Positions 17,061-29,583 of a DNA stretch of 64,000 nucleotides are shown here, piece by piece. Both the position numbers and the translations under genes were made by a program. The notes beneath the pieces were generated by a model. The model did not search any database, had not been told where the DNA came from, and was given only the letters and a program-made list of their open reading frames with translations. How positions within the stretch are numbered: the first letter of the stretch is position 1; every line of letters starts with the position of its first letter. Origin of the DNA: Myxocyprinus asiaticus (Eukaryota > Chordata > Actinopteri > Cypriniformes > Catostomidae); NCBI RefSeq assembly GCF_019703515.2, contig NC_059362.1, forward strand, positions 44,195,826-44,259,825. The letters are read 5' to 3'.

Positions 17061-18622
17061 CGACCTCTATCTGCATGATGGAGTGATACACATCAGTCCT
17101 GTAGTGGGAAATGACTCGTTACTAAGTAAACATTTATTTTTATTATTAAATGAAGCAAAAATGTATAAATTGTGTTCGTTTTTATTACACCATATGATTA
17201 ACTTATAAATAATAAACGCAAAATTATTATAATTAATGTTGTTAAACATAAGAGTAAGAGAATGCTGACATTTCGAAACCGTTAACTAATTTCACTACTA
17301 TCTAGCCAATTTTATCGCTTTCTTAAAAGGGTAGCATAAAAACAGTTTAAAACGTGTAAGACAGTATTAGAAATCTTGTATAGGGTTAATTCTAATAAAT
17401 CCAGGCAAAACGGCTATGTTTATATCGCTCAATTTTCAAAAGTGATTTTTTTCTTTATTAGGTAAATCAGGTCTGGCACTGTCACCATGTCAACAACCGA
17501 GTCTCCCGCTGAAAGTGTTTGAACGCTCTCTTCCCGTGCACATGGATAGGGGAAAATGGGCCCCATGGCAGCAACCTGGGCCCCGTGGGAGTTGTAGGCC
17601 CCTGGGCTTCAGCCCACATAAGCCTGTGCGTTAAGGCGCCCCTGGCTGCTGAGCATGACTTTTATCAAAAGAGGACAATAATAGTCTTATAATAATTATG
17701 AGTTTCAATAACGTCTGTACTTAAATTGGCAAAAACAACCGATCAAACTATTACCTCACAAACATAATGTAAAAAGCATAACTTAATGAAGACTCAGGTG
17801 CTGATATAAATGGCACTTACTATATGTGCTTAAAAGAAGGATTGTCCTTTGTTTTTTTTTTTGTTTCTGCAGTGCATTTCACATAATGCTGCCAATGAAG
17901 AACAATATGCCGATAAATAACTCTCATTTTTGTGTTCCTCATCTCTAGATTATTAATTTAGATCAACATCAATGGCGATAAAAAACATGGATAAATGAGC
18001 ATTTTTGAAAGCATCTTTGTAGAAATGAACGGAGCTGCGTTGATTAGACTGTCTGACTGATGGTCTATTAATGCAAAGAATACTTTATACAAATCCACCA
18101 TTTGGACTTGGTACGGGTTTAGCTTGGAAAAGTGCGAGAGACAAAAATCACCTTTTTAAATAGTGTGGAGGACGTGGCTGCTACACCCTTGGGGGGAGGT
18201 AACCCCCCAATAATCAACCCCCCAATGTTCAAGCCAAATCTACGCCCTTGAATTCATGATTTGTTTCTTTCAAATATATCAGTATTATTAATAAGGAATT
18301 AGCAAGTCAGGGCACTTATGTTGCCCACCTTGCACACACTACAACCTTATCTGTCCCATTTGACCTGAATTCATCTTACAACCACTGTAATCTTCACATT
18401 TCATTCCCCTCTCATCTAATATTTAATTAAGATTCATTAAATGATTCCTCCTTATTGTTGTAAACATTATATAATGCTTTCTAGAAGTCCCTCAGTTTTA
18501 TGTGAATGGCTTGTTATTCCCCCAGGTAGGTGGAGTGCTGAAGGATCAGGTGTTCAAAGCGTCTTTAAAAGCACCTGTTTGTCTCAGTTGTTCAGTAACT
18601 CACCTGAGTCTGACACCTGCAA
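17061..18622. other. Intergenic region between naa20 and cd109-like gene
   Basis: The region is AT-rich. It contains a GC-rich patch (17550-17645, ggccccatgg/cctgggccc words) and a ccccaagggtgtag-like inverted stretch near 18190-18230. No convincing exon is seen. The two genes are divergent here, about 1.65 kb apart between start codons. Confidence 0.5.
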
Positions 18623-18693
18623 ATGGAGTGGCTTCACGTTTTTGGAGTCCTGGGATTTCTACTAGTTTGCCGTGGAACTCCAAGCACACCGAG
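18623..18693 (+). CDS. cd109: cd109-like first exon, signal peptide
   Basis: ATG at 18623 encodes MEWLHVFGVLGFLLVC then RGTPSTP, a typical secretory signal, and is followed by gtttgt. It leaves a two-nucleotide phase. The next homologous exon (19625, LPKFEVKLDV) needs one preceding nucleotide, so direct joining shifts the frame. The exons for the first two macroglobulin domains should lie between, but that 930-bp interval holds mainly a MITE (18935-19440). Confidence 0.65.
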
Positions 18694-18934
18694 GTTTGTT
18701 TACCCTCCAATTTCATTCAGTTAACCTGTTTATCTCTCGTCTTTTTCTTTTTGGGTTGGGTTGGTGAAAACGATATTTGTTTTTCTTTTTCATGCTTTTT
18801 AGGCTTTGTAGCTTTGTGGTTGTCTTTATGGTTAGTGCGTCTTACTATGAAGCTTCCCTTATGAAAACTGACCATGCTTTATTTGTAGTTAAAGCAGAAT
18901 TTTGGCACAAACATTGTTGATTCATACCAAATAA

Positions 18935-19440
18935 TATGGAATATTCTGGGTTCAATACAAGTTAAGCTCAATCGACATCATTGGTGGCATAATGTTGATT
19001 ACTACAAAAATGAATTTAGTCACATCCCTCCTTTTCTTTAAAAAAAGCAAAAAATCTGGGGTACAGTGAGGCACTTACAATGGAAGTGAATCCATAAATG
19101 TTCAAATACTCACTGTTTCAAAAGTATAGCCACAAGACGTAAACAATATGCGTGTTAACATGATCTCTTACTAACCTTTTCTGTGTAAAGTTACATCCAA
19201 TTTTAAAACTTTGTTGCCATGACGACGTAATCCCATAAACACTAAAACCCTTAAACAACGTTTTAAACAACTTTACAGCTCAAATAATACACAACTTTTA
19301 ACAGAAGAATTAATGTACTTTTATAAAATTATAAGCTTCACAATTCTGCCTTTAAACCCTCCAAAAATTGGCCCCACTGACTTCCATTGTAAGTGCCTCG
19401 ATTTTTGTATTTTGAAAAAGTATTGCCATTGGTTGAGCTA
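18935..19440. mobile_element. Palindromic MITE, family A, copy 2
   Basis: The left end reads ggaatattctgggttcaata then caagttaagctcaatcgaca. The interior has acagtgaggcacttacaatg and ccattgtaagtgcctc in inverted positions. The right terminal part is missing. The same family recurs at 1497-2470, 47172-47510, 47521-48607 and 61852-62482. Confidence 0.8.
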
Positions 19441-19624
19441 ATTTTCTTGTCTCCTGCTGGTCGGGTCGCTTAAACAAAGCAAATTTTTAAGCACCACAGA
19501 GCCACGGTGTTTCCATTGTGGGAATCAATCTGAGATAGGAGAAATTATTTATCAATACAAAATTACACACCTTTAACTTTAAATTTGTTATTAATCTCTA
19601 ATAATTATTATTTTGTGTTTGCAG

Positions 19625-20631
19625 TGCTTCCTAAATTTGAGGTAAAGTTGGATGTCCCCTCTGTCCTGCTTTATGAAGACACACTGATGAGGACGGTCAA
19701 GTGTTTGTCCTTATTTGTCCAATGATCCTTGATTAGGTGAACAATGGATTTTTTTAGAGACACTTTGACTGTCCTTTTTCTCAGATATCTTTATGGGAAG
19801 CCCATCAGTGTGACAACGAACATATCCAATGTCCACGGTTTCCACGGCCTAGATATGCATTACGAACAGGAAGAATCCGTGAGTACAGTTTCAGGAGAAA
19901 CATCTATACTCACCAAGTGTGCAATTTCTGCATTGCTTCCATCTCCAAATGGAATGGCAAAATGACAGGTTTCCCAAACACCCCGTCCATCCACCACTGG
20001 TCAAGAAAAAGATAGTCCCGCCCCAAACTCAAGCCACTGATTGAGCTAACGAACAGTGCAATGTTTTGATATCATCACAGAGTCACAGTGTTTAAAATTT
20101 TAGGGGGAATCAACCACTGAAATAGTCTCTACATATTAAATAGCATTATCAAGTATGTTAATATAGAAGAAATGACATGCATCACCTTAAATTTTAGATT
20201 GATTAACTGTTAATCTGTTAATCTCATCTCCTGCGCAGATTAATGGCTCAGCTGATATCACATTTTATTTGCCCAACTTGAACAAAAGGTCTGTCGATTA
20301 CCAATATCTTTATGATGGATTCAGGGCTGGTGAATATATCGACATTACTGTGAACGTCACTGAACGTGTTACAGGTGCGTTAGAACTTGCCTATATGCAC
20401 CTAGTTCTGAAACACAAATAATATGAATCTACCTTCAAGCAAACTGATAAACTGCTGCCCTTTCAGGTGTAATGTTGTAGATACACACTAATTTTTATTT
20501 GTGTCTAATTTCTCTCTGTAGGATTAACATACAACAGCAGCATGAGGGAGACTATTGTAAAGAATAAATATAACCTAGAATTTCAGCAGCATCCACAGAT
20601 TATTAAACCTTCCATGACCTTCACTGCTCAG
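19625..20631 (+). pseudogene. cd109: cd109-like exons for MG3-MG4
   Basis: Four exons (19625-19700, 19785-19878, 20239-20374, 20522-20631) join in phase. They encode LPKFEVKLDV..., KYLYGKPISV, INGSADITFYLPN..., and GLTYNSSM...KPSMTFTAQ. These align block by block with the MG3/MG4 part of CD109 (LPKFEV, YTYGKP, INGSA, VTG, KPSLNFTA). No exon for the following ~140 residues is found before 23020. Confidence 0.85.
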
Positions 20632-23019
20632 GTAAAGACATATCTTTTCTTTTTTAATTAATGAATACAATAAACATCTCAATAGAAACAGGAAAATATA
20701 GACAAAGATATTAACAAAGACATAAAATACATAGACAACTGACAGGACATTACATTTGATTTTTAAGTGCCCTGTGATATGTATCCTATATAACATATTT
20801 GAAATACATAGAGTAGTGTGAAGGCAATTAGTACATTTTTCCCCTCCTTTTTTCCTCTTCTCTTTCCTATCCTCCCTTTTTCTTTTTCTTTCTTTTTTCT
20901 ATTTTTTTTCTCTATACCCACCCCCACCCCTCCAAATCATCCCAACCCCCCATTTCAACCCATAATATTTCATACTTTTGTTCTATGCATTGTTTATTAT
21001 TTCAGATTCTGATTTCTAATGCCAGAGAGATTTGAAAAGCTTCATACATTCAAACCTGAATAAAACGTTTTGATAATATACTAGATTTTAGCATTTTTTG
21101 AAGAAGATATGAGAGGTATGCATAAACGAACCACCACAATACTGAGGTGTTCTGAGTGGTTGTTACCATGTTGCTGTGTAATTACAAGGGTATTCTTTGT
21201 TGTTGTTAGGGGTGCCTTTACTTTTCTAAGTGATTAGACTGTGGTTTTCACCTGGTGGGCGACAAAACTAAGGCAGTTCTGTGGACGGAAACGCCTTGTT
21301 TATGAGAGAGGTCAACAGAGAATGGCCAGACTGGTTCGAACTGACAAAGTCTATGGTAACTCAGATAACCACTCTGTACAATTGTGCTGAGAAGACTATC
21401 ATGTCAGAATGCTATACTGAGATGCGGGTTGGTGCTGTTTTGGCAGCACGAGGGGTAACTACACAATATTAGGCAGGTGGTTTTAATGTTGTAGCTGATT
21501 GGTGTATATGTATATATGCTGTTTTATTTTTTATATGGTTATTCTTAGCAAATGGGGCCATTTGTGCTAGTGAATATGAGGAACTCCATTGTAAACAAAT
21601 TAGGGTTTATAGTGGAAGATTCCTATACTACCCCATTACTAAATATGTGTTACCAATAGATAATAAATAATTATTGATACTTTTGCTAACCCTAAAGTTC
21701 TAGATAATTTCAGCCCTGTCACAGTAAGTTTGGAATCTATATGCTTTCCTGATAGCACACGTAAATCACCCAGACGTTTACATCGTAATTTTGCTCATCT
21801 GCAATACGTCTATAAGACGTTTCCTCTCGGATGTCAATAAAACATTCAGCAGATGTCTTTGAGACGTTTATGATTTAGAATGTTTGTAAATATGATCTTT
21901 TTTAAGATGTATGGCAGATGTTAATTAAAATAAATGCTTTCCAGATGAAATGATCTAAAACAGACATCTCGGAGATATACGTGTGCTATCTGGGTTATAA
22001 TGTTTACGGTGGCCTAGAGGTAAATAAAACACAGCACAACAAAATAAGCCCCAGCAAAATGAAATTAAACCACATCACAACAGAAAAGCCACATCAAAAT
22101 GGAAATAAGCCATAACACAGCAAAGCCACAGCACAATGGAAATAAACCCCAGCACAACGATATTAAACCACAGCACAACTAAATTAAGCCACAATACTAT
22201 GCAAATAAGCCACAACACAACAGAAAACCCACATCACAATGGAAATAAGCTACAACACAACAAAAAAGCCACAGCACAAGGGAATTAAGATCTCATCTCT
22301 ACTGAGTCAGAACTGCAACTGTTAATTTGTTGTGTTGTGACTTAATTTCATTGTGTTGCGGCTTACTTATGTTGTGTTGTGGCTTAAAATATATCCATTG
22401 TGTTGTGGCTTAATTTTGTTGTACTGTGGTATATTTCCATTGTGTTTTCAAATTTTGTTCGCTTTGCTTATTTTGTTGTGTTGTGCACCCCTAGGCCACC
22501 GTAAATCTGAAAAGAATACTGAGTAAATTCTGGTAGTACCACTTCATTTCACAAATGACATAATATAAAGGAAGTATTATTAAAAACCTATGACATTTTT
22601 CTTTTGGGGTTGAAATAACAGCCTTAGCAGCACACCACATTGTTTACAGTCAGTATTTTTGTGATTTGTGCCAAGAACAATATATATATATATATTTTTT
22701 TAAATAGATCCCTTTGACTTTTTTTCCCCATTACAAGGTTGAACTTTTGTCACAGAATAATGGGGATGAACTAAAAGTGCAGAAACAAAGACAAATTCAA
22801 TTTCAATTGAAGTAATATTCATGTAGAATTTAATTTGGATTTAAATCTATCAAATAATGTGACTAGAGTTGTCCTGTCATTATAAGTCTTAAGTCAGGGG
22901 GACACACTTTACACATGAATGGCATGGTTTTCTGAGAAGGATGCTGTGATTTTGGTAGCTCTCCACTGAAATATCTTAATAAATGCCTGTTGACCTGTAT
23001 GGCTGTATCTGTTTTGTAG
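20632..23019. other. cd109-like intron with several small transposons
   Basis: Contents in order: a pyrimidine-rich tract (20835-20960); a transposon end fragment (about 21240-21510, ending aggcaggtggttttaatgtt); a short MITE (21745-21995, ends gatagcacacgta and acgtgtgctatc); a foldback element (22005-22506). No exon for the expected MG5 domain was found. Confidence 0.55.
22005..22506. mobile_element. Foldback element with cacaacac-type inner repeats
   Basis: The ends are inverted: tacggtggcctagagg at the left and cccctaggccaccgta at the right. The left half repeats aagccacagcacaacgaaat-like units and the right half carries tgttgtgttgtggcttaatt-like units, so the halves are imperfect complements. 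This could form a long hairpin. Confidence 0.75.
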
Positions 23020-24669
23020 GTGATGTCCCGTGGTCAAGTGGTGGATGCAGGAACTTTAGATTCCCTCTCCTTCAGTTTGAGTACTGATCACTCCTGGACT
23101 TCATCAGCTTGTGTTCTGGTGTCCCACACACTTCCAGATGGACAGATTGTGAATGATGCTCTACAAGTGACTTTCACACAAGTCCTAAGAAACACCGTAA
23201 GAGTTCAGGACAACAGTAACATCGCAGAACATTCACAAATTGACAAAATGAATATAACATTTTAGCAATAGAAAAATAAATATTAACAAGCCCCAAATTT
23301 ATGAATTATGCATCATGTGAAATCTAAATTATATAAAATGTGTTTATTTAACTCGGGTATCTCTGAGCTGGAGTCAGGACCGTGCAGAACCAGCGGACTC
23401 TGTGTCTCTCTCTGTCTCTGTGTCCAAGCCCAGATCTCTGGTGGGAATTCTGGTAGTAGACAAGGGAACACTGGACTCCAAAACAGACAATGGCATCACA
23501 GAGAAGACGGTAATATGGCCTTATACCACGTCTTTACTCCATTCACACTTTACAGAATGCTCAACAATGGACAACACAAAAGTCCAAAGGGATTTTAAGA
23601 TCCTTTGTTTTCCGAGTTTCACACCTGATGTCTTATCTCATTCGGGTTTTTTAATTTTTATGTGTGGAAAATCACCTTTTGAGATTTAGTCCTGGCTTTC
23701 CATTGTTTTTCCCTTTGTAACCAAACACTGACGCTAGGTGAACAGGTTTAAATAATACAGACTCCATTCTGTTGTTTGGTTTGTTGTTTACAACTATAGC
23801 AGCTTATAATGGCAAATCAGTGACTTTGGAACAGTCCTATTCATATTATGTTAGTTATGCTAAGGGAGCCATAAAACTGATCCAAGATCAGCAATCAGGA
23901 GCTTTTTGTTGTTGTTTTCTAGGTACTGGAGGAATTTATGGCGTACAGCAGTGAAGTGACCCAGACGGATTACAGTGGCATGAAAATGGGAGATCCGTAC
24001 TCTATATTCATGGTAGACCACATACAACCATGTCATCCAATGCCTTGATTTTATCTCAGGCACAGTACATGGATCTCTTGTGCGTTTGTATGCACACTGA
24101 TAAGAGCACAGAAATTAGTTCACAGTTATTGTGTTTCACTCTGCAGAAGTGCGGTGTCACGGTTCTGACAGATGCCAGACTGAATCAGGAGACGAGTCAA
24201 TTGATCCCTGCATTCCGTAAGTGTTAAGGCTAAATTTGGTAAAACACTAAAAGAGTTAAAGAGGCCGTATTCTACACTTTTGTAAGATTTACTAACTTAT
24301 AACATTAGTAGTCAAGATTTCTTCCATCAAAAACAGTCACATTTTCGTTTTTCATGACCATTAGAATTAAACAGGATGTTTTTGCTACTGTATCTTTAAG
24401 ACTTATGTTAACGTGGCAGTCTCAAAAGAAATTTGACTTTCCAGCAAAATATTGACATTTAGAAATTCAGTTCTGTTTTCGCCCATAAAAGCTAAGCATT
24501 TTTTAACATTACTTTTTTTGGACAACTTGACTGTTGTTCTTTATTTTATTAATTTTGTGAATGAATCAAGGATTGTAACACCAGTGAGGTTAACAGCAGT
24601 GACAAATCTCTTAAAAGATGACATTTCTAAGATGGTGTCAATAGCATCACAAAACATACACCAATGATC

Positions 24670-24878
24670 AGACTAAAATAAATACATTTACATTTATGCA
24701 TTTGGCAGATGCTTTTATACAAAGCAACTTACAGTGCACTTATTACAGGGACAATCCCCCTGGAGCAATCTGGAGTTAAGTGCCTTGCTCAAGGACACAA
24801 TGGTGATGGCTGTGGGAATTGAACCAGCAACCAGTTTACCAGTTTTGTGCTTTAGCCCACTACGCCACCACTAGTCAA
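24670..24878 (-). repeat. tRNA-derived SINE of the V-SINE kind
   Basis: On the minus strand it starts ggtggcgtagtgggctaaag (A box-like) and has ggttgctggttcaattccc (B box-like), then ccttgagcaaggcactta. It ends in the conserved tail gcatctgccaaatgcataaa. It lies in a cd109-like intron. Confidence 0.8.
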
Positions 24879-25694
24879 AGAGTCAAACCATTTCATAGTA
24901 TTTATTAAAAGGTTAGGTTTTAGAAAGATGCCCTTTAAATGGGATTTCTTGACTATTTGTAATATTTTTCATGGCTGAAAAGTCAAGGGACATGTTTGTC
25001 ACCATATTTTGACAATGGCCCAAATGGACTTTGTTATGATTGGTGTAGTGCACAATGTTGTTCACCAAAGCAGGTCAAGTTGTGAATTTTCACCCTCATT
25101 TTTCCCCCACAAATAAAATGAATAAATAAATAACAAAAATAATCTACAAAAAAAACCAAGCATTTTTTAGGACCATTAAGATTTATTGCATAGTTACATT
25201 ATTTTAACGATAAATCAGCACATTCTCCTCCCTGTTTCCCTTCTTGTAATGGAAAAAAATCTCAATCTCATGACTGTAATATAGTAATGAAAATCAACCT
25301 GCCCAAACACAATTATTATTATTTTTTTTTTTAATCAAATCAGGATAAACAAATACAACCATTATGTGTTTTTACCGTGGTACTTTAGAACTGAACTTTA
25401 CAATTTAAATACTATATCTTTCTTTTCTTGCATTACAGTAATAAAAGGGCGTTTTTTTTTTTTTTTTCACATTTCAGTAGCCTATAGTGACATCTGGAGT
25501 TTAAAAAAAAAAAGCTTATTTGCCATGATAATAATTTCACAATGCAAAAATGTATTAATTAATCTGGGGAGGGAGTTTCAAACTCTCTATATATTAAAAC
25601 AGCAGTTTTCTTTTGGCGTGGAATTCTGCTCATGTTTGTGTCTATTAGAATCATTAATAATAATTTTTGTCACTAACGCTCATGTGCTCCTCAG
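24879..25694. other. AT-rich intron sequence
   Basis: Intronic DNA between cd109-like exons, with T and A homopolymers (25316-25335, 25453-25468) and no feature recognised. Confidence 0.5.
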
Positions 25695-26138
25695 CAGGTG
25701 AAGGACTGTTTCAGACTCAGCATGCGGACGGGATGTTTCAAGAACCCCGAGAGAGAAAACACTTCCCTGAAACATGAATCTGGATGGATGCTAATATGAG
25801 GTAAAAGGAAGGAAATATGTCGGTCCACCAATTTGTCTATTTTTTAATAGGATAAACAAGAAATCACAAAGGTGATCACTTAACTTAATCTCAATTGTTC
25901 TCCTAGACAGCAATTAAATTGAGAGTGAATGGAGACTTGATTCACTTAATATGAGACTTAACTGAGAACTCCATTAAGTCTCCTGAGCAATAACATTCTG
26001 CCTTGGGCGAAACCCGCTTCAACACGCCCTCAGAGTTGTTGACTGGGGGGCCCATACCTAAAATCCACTACTGTACATCAACATCTAAAATGATACTAGA
26101 AAACATACCTGTGAGAATACCTGCACATAGGTTAGTGC

Positions 26139-26538
26139 AGTTAAAGGAATAGATCACCCAGAAATCATTTACTTACCCTCATGATGTTCCAAACCGGTAT
26201 GACTAACTTTTTTCCATGGAACAGAAAAGGAGATGTTTTGAAGAATGTTCATGCGATGAAAGCATACAGTGCAGCTCTAAATAAAAACAAAAATAGTCCA
26301 TATGACTTTTGTGCTATATTTCAAGTCTTCTGAAACCATACGATAGCTTTGTGTGAGGAACAGACCTAAATTTAGGTCATTATTCACTAAATATTTTCAA
26401 TTGACAGAAATGATTTAATGACGGAAATGTCTGTTCCTCACGCAAAGCTATCGTACGACTTCAGAAGATTTTCAGTGTAGTGCATGTGGCGTATGGACAA
26501 CTTTTAATTTTCATTTTTGGGTGAACTGTTCTTTGAAT
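26139..26538. mobile_element. Palindromic MITE (gttcacccaaaaatga-type ends)
   Basis: The left end is aaaggaatagatcacccaga and the right end is attttcatttttgggtgaac. Complementary words flank the centre (catacgatagctttgtgtga and cacgcaaagctatcgtacga). It occupies the interval where two cd109 exons would be expected. Confidence 0.8.
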
Positions 26539-27499
26539 CTCAGGTTAATCAAGGTGGAATGAACTTGTAACAGGTATACTATCACCTGTAACTATTTGCT
26601 CTCTTAATTTCCCCCCCATCATAGGTGTTGGTTTGTTGTTGCAGAGAGTGAGATGTTTGAGTTTGTGGCTACTGACAATGAAGAAATTTTTCTGGCCCAT
26701 GTGAGGAAAGTCTCAGTGTTGAGTCAGGATGTTACGTCCATTTTGTTCCCCATCAGAGCAACTGTACTGGGAGAGATCCCCATCTCTGTGAAAGCTGTAT
26801 CCATCTACAGCTCAGACTTAGTCTACCAAACAGTTCATGTCAATGTGATCTTCTGAATAAAGACTATTTGCAAATTAGAATAATAAGTCTCACATAAAAC
26901 ATGTTAAAGTCATATTTCACCCCAAAATCTGAAAAATAAAATAACAAATGATATTTTGAAAAAAGAAAATTAAGCATATTTGTAGGACCAGATTTTTTTT
27001 TTTTTTTTTTTTTTACGATTTCTGGCACAGTGAAATTATTATTTTCATGACAATTATACTCTGTTTTCGCACCAAATTCTCATTACTGTAATGTATCCGG
27101 ATGTTTTAATTTGTTTTTATAATTATAATATTATAATAATAAAAATTAGCTTGTGTTAGCTGATTATTATAATACAGTATTTTTTTTTTACAATATTACT
27201 GTAGAACTTTTGTGATAACATATTTAAATAAGTAATAAATATATATTGTTTTAATTTTTCAAAAATAAAACCAGTGTAAGTAAAAAGCGCTATAGTTAAA
27301 ATAATTTTTTTTTACATTTTAAAATTAAAACCAGCATAAATAAAAGGCAGTACAACAAATACTTCCACGATTTATTACAGTAATGGTTCTTTAAATATAT
27401 ACAATTTAATTAATGTACTTTATTTATTTATTTATTTTTTGTTTTTATTTATAGTAATAAAAATTGAGAGGTGATTCATTGTGATGAAAATAATGTCAC

Positions 27500-27512
27500 A
27501 ATGCTAAAAAAG

Positions 27513-27583
<71 letters not shown>
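27500..27583. repeat. (TA)n microsatellite
   Basis: More than 30 uninterrupted TA units. It lies just before the first copy of the 119-bp direct duplication. Confidence 0.95.
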
Positions 27584-27590
<7 letters not shown>

Positions 27591-27829
27591 TATTATAAAA
27601 AATATAATATAATTTGATTTTATTTTATTTTTGAAGTAAAATATGACCTGGGCATGTTCTTGACTGGTTTTTCATGAGATACACCTAATTTAATATCTAA
27701 TATGAATAATCAGACAGACAGACAGACAGACAGATAGATATGAATAATCAGACAGACAGATAGATAGATAGACAGATAGACAGATAGATAGATATGAATA
27801 ATCAGACAGACAGATAGATATGAATAATC

Positions 27830-27860
<31 letters not shown>

Positions 27861-28051
27861 TAGATAGATAGATAGATAGATAGAGAGATAGATAGATATG
27901 AATAATCAGACAGACAGACAGACAGACAGATAGATAGATAGATAGATAGATAGAGAGATAGATAGATATGAATAATCAGACAGACAGACAGACAGACAGA
28001 TAGATAGATATGAATAATCAGACAGACAGACAGACAGACAGATAGATAGAC

Positions 28052-28088
<37 letters not shown>

Positions 28089-28206
28089 TATAATATATTA
28101 TTATAAAAAATATAATATAATTTGATTTTATTTTATTTTTGAAGTAAAATATGACCTGGGCATGTTCTTGACTGGTTTTTCATGAGATACACCTAATTTA
28201 ATATCT
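27580..28206. repeat. 119-bp direct duplication flanking a GATA/GACA array
   Basis: The block containing gaagtaaaatatgacctggg and cttgactggtttttcatgag occurs at about 27580-27698 and again at about 28088-28206, a fixed 508-bp offset and almost identical. Between the copies (27708-28087) lies a GACA/GATA array punctuated by atgaataatcag. It is either a recent tandem duplication or a collapsed or mis-joined assembly. Confidence 0.85.
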
Positions 28207-28640
28207 AGTCTTAAAAGTATATTAGCTTAGGAGAGCAGAATGCTTGTCTTAGAAATAGTGTGATAACAATTAAAATGTCAAATGAAAGCCATCTGGGATA
28301 GTGGAAAATCCCTCTTATGTCTTTTTGTGGATTTATTTCTCTTTAGCCAGAAGGAATGGAGCAGTCGTTCAATCAGACGTTGTTTCTGGAGTTTTTACAT
28401 AAGGAGAAAATGCTGTCTAGATCGATGGAGTTCAGTTTTCCTGCAGATGTGGTACCCGGCAGTCAGAGAGCCCATGTGTCTGCTGTTGGTATGTCCACTC
28501 AGTTTCCCCACATTTTAACAGCTCTGTGAGTTTATGATATTTCTAACCCAAGAGGATTTCTGACTATTATCACACTGCTTTAGCATATTCAAGGCATTAT
28601 AATCGAACCCTTCCCTATTTGTGTCTGTGTGGTTGTGATG

Positions 28641-28817
28641 GTGACATTCTGGGTCCATCCATGGGCAATCTGGACTCGCTCATTCAGATGCCTTATGGTT
28701 GTGGCGAGCAAAACATGATCCATTTTGCTCCAAATACTTATGTTCTCCAATACCTAAGGAGCACAGGACAGGCCGAAGAACAGACCAGGAGCAGGGCAAT
28801 GAGCTACATGATGGAAG
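28641..28817 (+). pseudogene. cd109: cd109-like thioester exon (GCGEQ)
   Basis: The exon encodes [20 protein letters not shown] followed by [18 protein letters not shown]. The thioester Cys and Gln are both present (GCGEQ codons 28697-28711), so this domain had not lost its chemistry. The frame requires the exon to begin at 28641, but the preceding dinucleotide is tg, not ag. No AG close by restores phase. Without splicing at this point the thioester exon would be skipped or misread. Confidence 0.9.
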
Positions 28818-28896
28818 GTAAGAGTTGTGATTTATAGTCCGGAGACAAACAGAAGATCTCATTGTCTTTTGACACATCTGTTTTGTTTGATTGCAG

Positions 28897-29340
28897 CATA
28901 TGAGTGTGAACTGTCCTATCAGAGGCTTGACGGCTCCTTCAGTGCTTTTGGAGACAGTGATTACTCTGGAAGCACATGGTATACATACATATCAAATTAT
29001 ATGCACGTAATAAAAGGGGTAGTTCAACCAAAAATTCAGTAATAAAATTAAACACAGATGTAGCATATGAGTGATCTGTGGTTTGTTCGTGTGGTGTTTT
29101 GTGGTAATCAGGTAATCAGCGTTCATCTTGAGATGTTTTCTCCAGGCTCGTACCTTCATCTCCATTGACCGAACAGTGGTGAAGAGGACAGCTGAATGGC
29201 TGGTGACTCAGCAGGAGCCTGATGGGTCGTTCCGAGAGCCAGGTCATGTCATCCACACAGAACTCCAGGGAGGTTTGGATGGACCTGTTTCACTCACTGC
29301 ATACATCCTTATAGCACTTCTAGAGGATGATGACTACAGA
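28897..29340 (+). pseudogene. cd109: cd109-like thioester-domain exons with in-frame TAA
   Basis: Exon 28897-28978 ends ...DYSGSTW (phase 2). Exon 29112-29340 supplies the last base of that Trp codon and then reads TAA at 29113-29115. [14 protein letters not shown] and [20 protein letters not shown] follow in the same frame; the family has Leu at the stop position. The acceptor area is duplicated (ggtaatca twice in a row). Using the second ag shifts the frame, so neither choice rescues the product. Confidence 0.85.
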
Positions 29341-29495
29341 GTGAGTGCAGTTTGATCAATTACTGATGGATAATGAACTGAATTATTCTGATATTTTGCT
29401 GAACTGCAATTTTTTTTGCAAACTGTGGCTAATTATTTGGATTTGACCTATGGTGGAAAACCAAACTTTACATGCAAAGAAATTTGTGATGGATA

Positions 29496-29552
29496 GATAA
29501 ACAGACAGACAGACAGACAGACAGATAGATAGATAGATAGATATGAATAATC

Positions 29553-29583
<31 letters not shown>

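Larger units (their letters stand above)
23020..25800 (+). pseudogene. cd109: cd109-like MG6 to FPETWIW exons, with stop codon and lost acceptor
   Basis: Exon 23020-23196 (MSRGQVVDAG...LRNT) is good. Exon 23357-23509 continues in phase (VSLSWSQDRAEPADSV) but its acceptor reads cgg instead of cag. Exons 23923-24012 and 24147-24216 (KCGVTVLTDA) are intact. Exon 25695-25800 has a tandem NAG acceptor (cagcag) and encodes ...KHFPET, then TGA at 25775-25777 where family members have Trp, then IWMDANM. The change TGG to TGA is a single base. Confidence 0.88.
26645..28488 (+). pseudogene. cd109: cd109-like exons before the thioester domain
   Basis: Exons 26645-26844 (ILFPIRATVLGEIPISVKAV) and 28347-28488 (PEGMEQSFNQTL...VVPGSQRAHVSAV) are open, are in phase with each other and match CD109. 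The intron between them carries an AT run, a GATA/GACA array and a 119-bp direct duplication. Confidence 0.88.
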
